Of a stretch of DNA of 8,233 bases, positions 1 to 6,791 are shown piece by piece; within the stretch, counting starts at the first letter, position 1, and each line of letters opens with the position of its first letter. Location: positions 1 through 8,233 of the forward strand of contig JADGRD010000129.1 in assembly GCA_017881285.1 (NCBI GenBank), in the 5' to 3' direction. The notes beneath the pieces were generated by a model. That model had not been told where the DNA came from, did no database searches, and saw nothing but the letters and a program-made list of their open reading frames with translations. A program made the position numbers and the translations under genes. This DNA comes from Pseudomonadota bacterium (GTDB taxonomy: Bacteria > Myxococcota_A > Polyangia > Fen-1088).

Positions 1-1
1 C

Positions 2-682
2 CTGCGTGGCGTCAAGGACAATGACCAATCGGTAAGGGCTTCAGGCATCAACGTAACATACATGAAGTGCATAGCCGTGTTTATCGCGTCGCTCATGGGA
101 TGCTTCGCCGGTGCCTATGTCTCCCATCTCTATATGTTCGCCGGTCTCTCACTCTTTGCTCTTGATTTTTCCATCATTCCCATTGCCGCTGTTGTTATGG
201 GGGGTGGAGGGACCCTTGTGGGCGCTGTGGTAGGATGTTTAATACTCGTGCCTCTTTCGGAGATACTGAGGGATTTCGGGTCCTTCAGGATCGTTATTTA
301 CTCCGTGATCCTCACCGGTTTCATCGTCTTGCTCGGGATGGGCGTGCGCAATGCGGGTTGCGGTGACTCGGTGCTGGCGCTGTTCGTCGCGCTGGGCGTG
401 GCCTACGGCCGCGCGCCGGTGCGCGTGTGGGGCCAGCTCGTGCTACAGGCCCGCGTCCTGGCCTGGATCTTCGTCGGCATGTCCGTGCTCTCGCTGGTGC
501 TGCAGCAGGCGTGGCCGATCCTGGCCGGCACGCTGGTCGCTCAGGGGCTGGCGTATGTCCTCGCCGGGGGCAAGATCGGGCCGATCGTCCAATTCCTGGC
601 GATCCTGCGCCGTAAGCAGCGGAGCGTGTTCCAGGTCCTGGAAGGCGGCCGCGGCAAGGCTGGCAAGAAATACGTCAACTGA
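2..682 (+). CDS. 5'-truncated LivM-type ABC permease fused in frame to an unrecognised membrane tail (probable chimera)
   Basis: The frame is open from base 2, so the true start lies left of the window; the ATG at 62 is internal. Codons 1 to about 112 read like the C-terminal part of LivM, the inner-membrane permease of branched-chain amino acid ABC importers. A cytoplasmic loop (LRGVKDNDQSVRASGINVTY) is followed by three hydrophobic spans, with VVMGGGGTLVGAVVG and a segment near FRIVIYSVILTGFIVLL, as in that family. A LivM would normally continue with a short basic tail around a Pro-Glu-Gly motif. Instead, from about base 338 the protein goes on for some 114 residues with different composition, two or three hydrophobic spans and a basic end (LRRKQRSVFQVLEGG). 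I do not recognise this tail. Its codons have GC-rich third positions in the same frame, so it is probably truly coding. An in-frame ATG at 338 could be the start of a separate gene, but no ribosome site precedes it. The stop lies 6 bases from the convergent speA stop. Confidence 0.6.
   Translation: MRGVKDNDQSVRASGINVTYMKCIAVFIASLMGCFAGAYVSHLYMFAGLSLFALDFSIIPIAAVVMGGGGTLVGAVVGCLILVPLSEILRDFGSFRIVIYSVILTGFIVLLGMGVRNAGCGDSVLALFVALGVAYGRAPVRVWGQLVLQARVLAWIFVGMSVLSLVLQQAWPILAGTLVAQGLAYVLAGGKIGPIVQFLAILRRKQRSVFQVLEGGRGKAGKKYVN
330..365. other. Abrupt base-composition junction
   Basis: Counting by hand, bases 1-300 are about 51 % GC and bases 361-480 about 73 % GC, and the rest of the window stays GC-rich. 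The change falls inside one open frame, exactly where the similarity to LivM stops. Codon choice also changes: the left part uses many T- and A-ending codons (TTT, CTT, GTT, GGA), the right part almost only G- and C-ending ones. No repeat, tRNA end or transposon end is visible at the joint, so this may be an assembly chimera as easily as a recombination site. Confidence 0.7.
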
Positions 683-688
683 AGGCGG

Positions 689-2611
689 CTACGTTCGCTC
701 CAAATAGGTGTACCCGGACAGCCCCTCTTCGTACATGCGCAGCAGCGACCGCGTTTCCTCCAGGCTCATGCCGCTTGAGCGTACGGCTTGCTCGGCGAAG
801 CGGCGCACGCGCGCCACCAGATCCTCGCGCGCGTAGCTGACGTACTTGAGCACGTCGGTCACGGTGTCGCCGGTGACCACGTGCTCGATTTGGTAGCCGC
901 CGCCGGGCACCAGCGACACGTGCACGGTGTTGGTGTTGCCGAAGAGGTTGTGCAGATCACCCAGGATCTCCTGGTAAGCGCCGGCCAGAAACACACCCAG
1001 GTAGTATTCGTCGCCGGGCACGGGTGGATGCAACTCGAGGACGTTCTTGACGTCGCGCCGGTCGATGAAGTGGTCGATCTTGCCGTCGGAATCGCAGGTG
1101 ATGTCGGCCAGCACCGCCCGCCGCGTGGGCTCTTCCGTCAGGCGGTGGATTGGCATGATGGGGAAGAGTTGGTCGATGGCCCAGATGTCGGGCAGCGACT
1201 GGAACATGGAGAAGTTGCAGAAGTAGGTGTCCGACAGCGTGCGCTCGAGGCCATCGAACTCCTCGGGCACCTCGCGCATGTCGCGCACCAGCTTGAGGAT
1301 CTTCTGGCAGATGCCCCAGAAGACGTCCTCGGCCACCACGCGTTCGGGCAGCGACAGGCTGCCGAGCGCGAAGAGCGACAGGGCTTCCTCGCGGTATTCG
1401 AGCGCGTCGTGGTAGGCCTCGCGCACGTTCTTGGTCGAGATGTCGCGCCAGGTGTCGAAGAGGTTGCGCACCACGCGCGAGGCATAGTCGGGCAGCACCT
1501 CCGGCGCCTTGCCCACGTCGAACTCCCCGATGCCCAGCGCGTCGACGACCAGCATCGAATGGTGCGCGACCACGGCGCGCCCGGACTCGGTGACGATGGT
1601 CGGCTGGGCGACCCCCGCCGTGTCGCAGATCTCTTGCAGGCTGAACACCAAGTCGTTGGCGTATTCCTGCAGAGTGTAGTTCATCGACGATGCGAAGTTG
1701 GTCTGCGAGCCGTCGTAGTCGACGCCCAGGCCACCGCCGGCATCGAGGTACTTGAGCGGTGCGCCCAGCTTCACGATCTCGACGAAGTAGCGGCCCGCCT
1801 CGCGCATGGCGTTCTTGATGGCGCGGATCGCGGAGATCTGGCTGCCCAGGTGGAAGTGAATCAGCTCGAAACACGACAGCATGTCCGCCTCGCGTAGGTA
1901 GCGCACCGCCTCGACCACCTCGCGCGTGGACAGGCCGAACTTCGAGCGGTCCCCGCCCGAGCCCTCCCAGCGGCCCGAGCCCTTGGCGGCCAGCTTGATG
2001 CGCATGCCGATGCGCGGGCGCACGCCGATTTTCTGCGCCGTGTTGGCGATGAGCTCCAACTCGGAGAACTTCTCGACCACGATGAGGACCTTGCGTCCCA
2101 GCTTCGAGCACATGAGCGCGGTTTCGATGTACTCCTCGTCCTTGTAGCCGTTGCACACGATGAGCGCGTCCTCGTCGTCGAGGATGCCCATCACGGCGAG
2201 CAGCTCGGGCTTGCTGCCAGCCTCGAGGCCGTAGTGGTAGGGCCGCCCGAACTCGGTGATCTCCTCGACCACGTAGCGGTTCTGGTTGACCTTGATGGGG
2301 TAGACGCCGCGGTACTCGCCCTTGTACCCGTACTCGGTCATGGCGCGCTTGAAGGCCTCGTGCAGATCCACGACCCGGCTCTTCAGGATGTCGGAAAAGC
2401 GAATCAGGAGGGGCAGGCCGATCCCGCGCCGCACCACCTCGTCCACTAGCTCCTTGAGATCGATGCTGCCGGCCTCGGGCCCGTGCGGATGGCCGACCAC
2501 GTGGCCCAGCTCGTTGATGGAAAAGTAGCCGTTCGACCAGTACTTGATCCCATAGGTTTCGGCGGAATCCGCGACCGTCCACTTTCGCGGCAGACCGTTC
2601 GTCGTGCTCAT
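689..2611 (-). CDS. speA: Biosynthetic arginine decarboxylase (PLP-dependent)
   Basis: It decarboxylates L-arginine to agmatine, the first step of the agmatine route to putrescine and spermidine, using pyridoxal phosphate. The protein has 640 residues, the usual SpeA size (about 630-660), and similarity runs end to end. Visible landmarks are the N-terminal YGIKYWSNGYFSIN, the PLP-lysine motif YPIKVNQNRYVVEEI (K107) in the alanine-racemase-like barrel, HFHLGSQIS (252-260), the glycine-rich DAGGGLGVDYDG (290-301), TESGRAVVAHHS (341-352), and ITCDSDGKID (504-513), whose Cys506 is the active-site cysteine supplied by the partner subunit in fold-III decarboxylases. The frame stays open upstream to 2914, but the ATG at 2611 matches the family N-terminus, and the longer version would run into aroC on the other strand. 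No clear Shine-Dalgarno sequence precedes it. It is divergent from aroC and convergent with the upstream membrane gene. Nothing suggests damage. Confidence 0.96.
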   Translation of the reverse strand: MSTTNGLPRKWTVADSAETYGIKYWSNGYFSINELGHVVGHPHGPEAGSIDLKELVDEVVRRGIGLPLLIRFSDILKSRVVDLHEAFKRAMTEYGYKGEYRGVYPIKVNQNRYVVEEITEFGRPYHYGLEAGSKPELLAVMGILDDEDALIVCNGYKDEEYIETALMCSKLGRKVLIVVEKFSELELIANTAQKIGVRPRIGMRIKLAAKGSGRWEGSGGDRSKFGLSTREVVEAVRYLREADMLSCFELIHFHLGSQISAIRAIKNAMREAGRYFVEIVKLGAPLKYLDAGGGLGVDYDGSQTNFASSMNYTLQEYANDLVFSLQEICDTAGVAQPTIVTESGRAVVAHHSMLVVDALGIGEFDVGKAPEVLPDYASRVVRNLFDTWRDISTKNVREAYHDALEYREEALSLFALGSLSLPERVVAEDVFWGICQKILKLVRDMREVPEEFDGLERTLSDTYFCNFSMFQSLPDIWAIDQLFPIMPIHRLTEEPTRRAVLADITCDSDGKIDHFIDRRDVKNVLELHPPVPGDEYYLGVFLAGAYQEILGDLHNLFGNTNTVHVSLVPGGGYQIEHVVTGDTVTDVLKYVSYAREDLVARVRRFAEQAVRSSGMSLEETRSLLRMYEEGLSGYTYLERT

Positions 2612-2743
2612 GGGCGTACGTTGAAGAAAAACTCGGGAAGATTCCACAAAAAAAGCTGGCGGCGGAGAGAGCACAGACGGTCCAGAGGGCACGGAGACGG
2701 TGGCGGGGATCTGCAGGGGCTCCTGTGGTAGCCTGACGCCATC
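2612..2743. promoter_or_regulatory. Divergent speA/aroC intergenic region
   Basis: These 132 bases separate two head-to-head genes and must carry both promoters if no transcript comes from further away. It holds a run of seven or more A (about 2648-2654) and an imperfect direct repeat (GCACAGACGGT at 2671-2681, GCACGGAGACGGT at 2689-2701). I see no convincing -35/-10 pair and no strong Shine-Dalgarno sequence for either gene. The role is inferred from position only. Confidence 0.4.
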
Positions 2744-3832
2744 GTGGCCAGCACCTTCGGACACCTCTTCCGGATCGCGACCTGGGGGGAATCGCATGGC
2801 GCGGGCGTGGGGGTCGTGGTCGACGGCTGCCCGCCCCGTCTCGAGATCCACCGCGAGGAGATCCAGGCCGAGCTCGATCGGCGGCGGCCCGGGCAAAGCA
2901 AGATCACCAGCCACCGCGACGAGGCCGACCTGGTCGAGATTCTGTCCGGCGTCGAGGACAGCCTGACCCTGGGCACGCCGATCGCGCTGCTGGTGCGCAA
3001 CGCCGACGCGCGCCCGGGCGACTACGACGAGATGCGCACGAAGTTTCGGCCGTCACACGCCGATTTCACCTACCAGGCCAAATACGGCATCCGCGCCGTG
3101 GCCGGCGGCGGCCGCGCCAGCGCGCGCGAGACCATCGGCCGGGTGGCGGCCGGCGCCATCGCGCGCAAGCTGCTGGCCAGGGACGCGAGCATCGACATCG
3201 TCGCCTATGTGAAACGAGTTTGTGACATCGAGGCCGAGGTCGATCCGTCGGCGGTCACCCGTGCCATGGTGGAAGGTAACATCGTGCGTTGCCCGGACGA
3301 GAAGGTCGCGCGGGCCATGATCGATCTCATCGAAGCCACCCGGAAGGCCGGCGATTCCGTGGGCGGCGTCGTCGAGGCGGTGGCGCGCCAGGTGCCCGCG
3401 GGCCTGGGCGAGCCGGTGTTCGACCGTCTGGAAGCGGATCTGGGCAAGGCCCTTCTCTCGCTGCCCGCGTGCAAGGGTTTCGAGTGCGGCAGCGGCTTCG
3501 CCGGCACGCGCCTGCGCGGTTCGCAGCACAACGATGCATTCTACCCCGAGGCCGGCCGGGTGCGAACGCGAACCAACCGGTCGGGCGGCATCCAGGGCGG
3601 CATCTCGAACGGCGAGGACATCGTGGTGCGCGCCGCCTTCAAGCCGACCGCCACCATCCTGATGCCGCAAGAGACCGTGGACGTTGATGGCAAGGCCACG
3701 ACCTTGCAGGCGCGCGGTCGCCACGATCCCTGCGTGCTGCCGCGCGCGGTGCCCGTGGTCGAGGCCATGATGGCGCTCGTCCTGGCCGACCACTTCCTTC
3801 GCCAGCGTGCCCTGCGCGCGGGAGCGTCATGA
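2744..3832 (+). CDS. aroC: Chorismate synthase
   Basis: It converts 5-enolpyruvylshikimate-3-phosphate to chorismate, the last step of the shikimate pathway, and needs reduced FMN. The 362 residues match the normal family length. Signature motifs are in place: FGHLFRIATWGESHG at 5-19 with His18, FRPSHADFTYQAKYG at 101-115 with His105, AGGGRASARETIGR at 120-133, NRSGGIQGGISNGEDI at 278-293, and GRHDPCVLPRAVPVVEAM at 325-342. The start is a GTG at 2744. An in-frame TAG at 2729-2731 excludes any longer form, and the conserved N-terminus (MASTFGHLF) begins exactly at the GTG. The Shine-Dalgarno sequence is poor. The stop overlaps the start of the next gene by four bases (ATGA), so the two are very likely co-translated. 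It appears intact. Confidence 0.97.
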   Translation: MASTFGHLFRIATWGESHGAGVGVVVDGCPPRLEIHREEIQAELDRRRPGQSKITSHRDEADLVEILSGVEDSLTLGTPIALLVRNADARPGDYDEMRTKFRPSHADFTYQAKYGIRAVAGGGRASARETIGRVAAGAIARKLLARDASIDIVAYVKRVCDIEAEVDPSAVTRAMVEGNIVRCPDEKVARAMIDLIEATRKAGDSVGGVVEAVARQVPAGLGEPVFDRLEADLGKALLSLPACKGFECGSGFAGTRLRGSQHNDAFYPEAGRVRTRTNRSGGIQGGISNGEDIVVRAAFKPTATILMPQETVDVDGKATTLQARGRHDPCVLPRAVPVVEAMMALVLADHFLRQRALRAGAS

Positions 3833-4275
3833 AGAAGAAGCGTCTCGCCAAGGCTCGTCCGCGCATCCAGGCCAAGCCCGCCCCGGGGCCGCGCCTGTCC
3901 GTCAGGATGGTCGAGACGCCGGCGCCCTACGCCGAGGTCAGCATCCACGAGCCGATCACCGAGGATTCCATGGAGCGGCTTTTCGAGGCCACGCGCGCCG
4001 AGCTGTTGCGGTATCGCCCCCGGCGCGTGCTGGTCGATATGAGCGACGCCCCCATGGCGCTCAGCATCTCCGACCTCAACGGACTGACCAAGCTGGTGTC
4101 CGGGACTTTCGCGGGTGTCGTGGAAAGGCTCGCCGTGGTGATGCGGCCCGCGGACGTGCCACCGGAGAAATTCTTCGAGCCCGCGATGATCAACCGCGGC
4201 ATGCCCACCCACGTGACATTCGACATGAGCGACGCCATCGACTGGCTGACAGCCAAGCTTCTGCCAGTGCGGTAG
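3829..4275 (+). CDS. Small SpoIIAA/STAS-like domain protein
   Basis: A 148-residue cytoplasmic protein with no signal peptide or membrane span. After a basic, probably disordered N-terminus (MKKKRLAKARPRIQAKPAPG) there is one alpha/beta domain: strand AEVSIHEPIT near 35-44, helix SMERLFEATRAELL at 47-60, strand RRVLVDMSD at 65-73, helix SDLNGLTKLV, strand ERLAVVMRP at 99-107, and a C-terminal pattern of Phe-Phe, Asn-Arg-Gly, then DAIDWL at 135-140. This order and the closing A-x-x-W-L are typical of the SpoIIAA-like/STAS family found in many environmental bacteria, for which no general reaction is known. I cannot say whether it has a phosphorylatable serine as true anti-sigma antagonists do. 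It overlaps aroC by ATGA, with GGGAG at 3820-3824 as ribosome site. Its stop is 9 bases from the convergent carboxyltransferase stop. The family call is moderate; no function is proposed. Confidence 0.75.
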   Translation: MKKKRLAKARPRIQAKPAPGPRLSVRMVETPAPYAEVSIHEPITEDSMERLFEATRAELLRYRPRRVLVDMSDAPMALSISDLNGLTKLVSGTFAGVVERLAVVMRPADVPPEKFFEPAMINRGMPTHVTFDMSDAIDWLTAKLLPVR

Positions 4276-4284
4276 CCCGTTCCC

Positions 4285-5814
4285 CTACACCGGCACGACC
4301 GGCCGGCGCCGCGGGTAGCCGCGGTCGACTTTCGCGCCCATGGTCGCGAACCTGCGGATGAGGTCGCCGCGAAGCTTGTCGCCGGGAACCAGGGCGTCGA
4401 CGTGCAAGTCGGAGGCGAGCTTGAGGATGTCGATGTCCTCGCGGTAGGCCTGGCGTAGCTCTTCGACGTAGGCGGCGCGTTCGCCCTCGGGCTTGGCGGC
4501 GATCTTGTTGGCGTAGACGGCATTGACCGCGGCCTCGGCGCCCATTACGGCGATGGTGGCCTGGGGCAGGGCCAGGGTCGCGTCGGCGTCGAAGGCAGGG
4601 CCGCACATGGCGTAGAGGCCGGCGCCGTAGGCCTTGCGCACGATCACACTGATCTTGGGCACGGCGGCGTCGGCGACGGCCGAGATCATCTTGGCGCCAT
4701 GGCGAATGATGCCACTGCGCTCGACCGCGCTGCCGATCATGAAGCCGGGCACGTCGGCGAGGAAGAGCAGGGGAATGCCGAAGGCATCGCACAGCGACAC
4801 GAAGCGCGCGGCCTTGTCGGCGGAATCGACGAAGAGCACGCCGCCCTTCCACTTGGGCTGGTTGGCCACGATGCCGACGGCGCGGCCGGCCAGGCGGGCG
4901 AAGCCGGTGATGATCTCGCGCGCATAGCGCTTCTTGATTTCGAAGAAGGTGCCGGCGTCGGCGAGCACGTCGATGAGCGCGAACATGTCGAAGGCCTGGT
5001 TCTGATTCTCGGGTAGAAGGTCGTCGACGCGCTGGCTGCTCCCGGGCTCGGCGCTGGTGGCGGCGGGCGCGGCCGACTCGGCGTTTTGCGGCATGTACGC
5101 CAGGTAGTCGCGCGCGGCTTTGAGACAGGATGGCTCATCCGTGGCCAGGAGGTCGGCGCAGCCTGAAACCTCGCAGTGCATGCGGGCGCCGCCCATGTCT
5201 TCCAGCGTGGTCTTCTCGCCGATGACCATCTCGGCCATGCGGGGCGAGCCGAGGTACATCGAGGCGTTGCCCTCGACCATGAACACGGCGTCGCAGAAGG
5301 CGGGAATGTAGGCGCCGCCCGCGGCGGACGGGCCGAAGAGCAAGCAGAGCTGCGGGATCGAGCCCGACAGGCGCACCTGATTGCGGAAGATGCGGCCGGC
5401 GTGGCGGCGGCCGGGGAACATGTCGAGCTGATCGGTGATGCGCGCGCCCGCGGAATCAACCAGGTAGACGAGAGGGATGCGCAGGCGGCCGGCGGTCTCC
5501 TGGATGCGCAGGATCTTCTCGACGGTGCGCTCGCCCCACGAACCGGCCTTCACGGTTTGGTCGTTGGCCATGATGGCCACTGGCCGGCCGTGGATCTGGC
5601 CGATGCCGGTCACCACGCCGTCGGCCGGCAGATTTCCGGCGCGCACGTTGGCGAAGAGGCCGTCCTCGATGAAGTCAGCGTGCTCGTCGCAGAGGCGCGC
5701 GATGCGCTCGCGGCAGAACAGCTTGCCGGCCGCCTGGTTGGCGTCGTGATACTTCTGCGCCCCGCCCTTGCGGATCTTGTCCGCTTGCGCACGGACATCG
5801 TCACTCTTGCTCAT
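4285..5814 (-). CDS. Acyl-CoA carboxylase, carboxyltransferase (beta) subunit
   Basis: It transfers the carboxyl group from carboxybiotin to an acyl-CoA (propionyl-, acetyl-, methylcrotonyl- or similar). The 509 residues fit the family (about 510-540). Two crotonase-fold halves are visible. The N-terminal half has DGVVTGIGQIHGRPV (65-79), VDSAGARITDQ (119-129) and the oxyanion loop FGPSAAGGAYIPAF (160-173). The C-terminal half has ITGFARLAGRAVGIVANQP (302-320), CDAFGIPLLFLADVPGFMIG (342-361), IIRHGAKM (369-376), RKAYGAGLYAMCG (393-405) and AVMGAEAAVN (422-431). An Ala/Ser/Pro-rich linker at about 245-262 joins the halves. The text resembles the broad acyl-CoA/methylcrotonyl-CoA group (YngE-like) at least as much as classical PccB, so I leave the substrate open. 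The ATG at 5814 matches the family N-terminus. No biotin carboxylase or biotin-carrier gene lies nearby, so the partner subunit must be encoded elsewhere. The sigma-factor gene ends 34 bases upstream in the same direction. Confidence 0.93.
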   Translation of the reverse strand: MSKSDDVRAQADKIRKGGAQKYHDANQAAGKLFCRERIARLCDEHADFIEDGLFANVRAGNLPADGVVTGIGQIHGRPVAIMANDQTVKAGSWGERTVEKILRIQETAGRLRIPLVYLVDSAGARITDQLDMFPGRRHAGRIFRNQVRLSGSIPQLCLLFGPSAAGGAYIPAFCDAVFMVEGNASMYLGSPRMAEMVIGEKTTLEDMGGARMHCEVSGCADLLATDEPSCLKAARDYLAYMPQNAESAAPAATSAEPGSSQRVDDLLPENQNQAFDMFALIDVLADAGTFFEIKKRYAREIITGFARLAGRAVGIVANQPKWKGGVLFVDSADKAARFVSLCDAFGIPLLFLADVPGFMIGSAVERSGIIRHGAKMISAVADAAVPKISVIVRKAYGAGLYAMCGPAFDADATLALPQATIAVMGAEAAVNAVYANKIAAKPEGERAAYVEELRQAYREDIDILKLASDLHVDALVPGDKLRGDLIRRFATMGAKVDRGYPRRRPVVPV

Positions 5815-5823
5815 CGGCCGCAG

Positions 5824-5829
5824 TGTATA
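5824..5829 (-). promoter_or_regulatory. Possible extended -10 element for the carboxyltransferase gene
   Basis: Read on the minus strand, the 34-base gap between the sigma gene and the carboxyltransferase gene holds TGGTATACA, a TG-extended -10-like hexamer. There is no clear -35 and no Shine-Dalgarno sequence before the ATG at 5814. Initiation here would start the transcript within a few bases of the ATG, giving an almost leaderless mRNA. This is a short, weak match. Confidence 0.2.
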
Positions 5830-5848
5830 CCAGGCAGAGCGTTCGTTC

Positions 5849-6682
5849 CTACCTGCTCTCGGCGAGGGCGGCGGCGACGGCTTGGCGCAGGGATTCCCGC
5901 ACCTGCGCGGGCACCTCGGGCGTAGGCAGCAGCTTGCACACGGCCAGGGAACGCTTGAGCGAGTCGCACAGGCTCGTGCAATGCGGGCAGCCCGCCACGT
6001 GCTGCTCCATCTCCGCGCACACGTCGGGGCTGATCTCGTCCTCCAGCTTGCGGGAGAGCATGGTGAGCACGTCGGGGCAGGAAGCGGGCGCGGGCAGGGC
6101 GGGCTCGCCGCCGACCACGGCCAAGAGGCGCTCACGCAGGGCGGCCCGTGCGCGGTGCAGGCGACTCTTCACTGCCGCGACGCTCGTGCCCGTGACCTGG
6201 GCGACCTCGGCGGCGGTCAGGCCCTCGATGTCGCGCAGGACCACCACCTCGCGCGCCTCAGGCTCGAGCTGGTCGAGGGCGGCGGCGACCGTCTCGCGCG
6301 CCTCGCGGCCGAGGAGCATCTGCTCGGGCGTGGCGGCGGGCTCGGCGGTGAGCTCCTGCGTCGCATGGTCGAGCGGCTCGTGAAAGGCGGGCGCGCCCTT
6401 GGTGCGGCGGCGCTTCTTGATGCAGAAACTGCGCGCCACGGTGTAGAGCCATGTCGAGAGCGAGCTGTCGCCGCGAAACTCCCGCATCGTGCGCGCCATG
6501 GTCATCAGGGTGTCCTGGGCCACGTCCCGGGCGTCCTCGGGGTCGCCGCACATCTTCACGCCGAAGCCGAAGACGCGCTGCTGATGGAGCGCGAGCAGCT
6601 CGCTCAGGGCGGCGCGATCGCCCCGCCGCGCGGCCGCGAGTAGTGCGGGCTCCGCGGCGGGATGGGTGGTTTCACTGGCCAT
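5849..6682 (-). CDS. ECF-type RNA polymerase sigma factor with C-terminal zinc-finger (zf-HC2/anti-sigma-like) domain
   Basis: A 277-residue cytoplasmic transcription factor. Region sigma2 lies at about 12-92 (LLALHQQRVFGFGVKMCG, DARDVAQDTLMTMARTMREF, STWLYTVARSFCIKKRRR). Region sigma4 lies at about 135-187 with a helix-turn-helix (LEPEAREVVVLRDIEGLTAA, then VTGTSVAAVKSRLHRARAAL). An Ala/Pro linker leads to a Cys/His-rich domain at 202-249: Cys202, Cys222, then HVAGCPHC (His228, Cys232, Cys235), plus Cys239 and Cys249. The H-x3-C-x2-C core is that of zinc-binding anti-sigma (ZAS/zf-HC2) domains, normally encoded by a separate gene. Here sensor and sigma are one chain. Copper-sensing CorE-like ECF factors, which also carry a C-terminal Cys-rich domain, are an alternative. 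AGGA seven bases before the ATG at 6682 supports the start. It is divergent from the Cys-rich lipoprotein gene and is followed 34 bases downstream by the carboxyltransferase gene. No free anti-sigma gene is present. Confidence 0.92.
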   Translation of the reverse strand: MASETTHPAAEPALLAAARRGDRAALSELLALHQQRVFGFGVKMCGDPEDARDVAQDTLMTMARTMREFRGDSSLSTWLYTVARSFCIKKRRRTKGAPAFHEPLDHATQELTAEPAATPEQMLLGREARETVAAALDQLEPEAREVVVLRDIEGLTAAEVAQVTGTSVAAVKSRLHRARAALRERLLAVVGGEPALPAPASCPDVLTMLSRKLEDEISPDVCAEMEQHVAGCPHCTSLCDSLKRSLAVCKLLPTPEVPAQVRESLRQAVAAALAESR

Positions 6683-6791
6683 GGGCGAATCCTAGTTGAT
6701 CGCGCGCCCCGCGCCACTCCCCGTCACGGGCCATGGTCGGGCAGCGGAGTTCTGTGGTCTTTTGCCCGGATTTGACTACGATGCGCTGGTC
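6683..6791. promoter_or_regulatory. Divergent sigma-factor/lipoprotein intergenic region
   Basis: These 109 bases lie between two head-to-head genes. The only firm signal is the Shine-Dalgarno AGGA of the sigma gene (minus strand, 6693-6690). On the plus side no Shine-Dalgarno sequence is evident before the ATG at 6792. If the sigma factor regulates its neighbours, an ECF-type promoter should lie here, but I cannot identify a -35/-10 pair by eye. Confidence 0.35.

Noticed and set aside
788..1897. Long plus-strand open frame opposite speA
   Set aside because: It is a His/Val/Asp-rich antisense shadow of a GC-rich conserved gene; the real coding signal (family motifs, GC3) is on the minus strand.
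2612..2914. 101-residue N-terminal extension of speA up to a start at 2914
   Set aside because: The extension is Pro/Ser-rich, overlaps the aroC start region on the other strand, and is absent from the known SpeA length; the family N-terminus begins at 2611.
5176..5925. Plus-strand open frame opposite the carboxyltransferase
   Set aside because: Low-complexity Ala/Gly/His composition and no motifs; it is the complement of a well-supported gene.
5815..6135. 107-residue N-terminal extension of the carboxyltransferase
   Set aside because: The extra residues are antisense-free but simply the wrong frame through the end of the sigma gene (Arg/Pro/Ser-rich); the family N-terminus begins at the ATG at 5814.
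5768..6643. Plus-strand open frame opposite the sigma factor
   Set aside because: Same reason: the sigma2 and sigma4 motifs on the minus strand explain the sequence, and this frame has no ribosome site or recognisable domain.
6772..6777. TTGACT as a -35 box for the lipoprotein gene
   Set aside because: It lies only 14 bases before the ATG, so transcription would start inside the coding region, and no -10 follows at the right distance.
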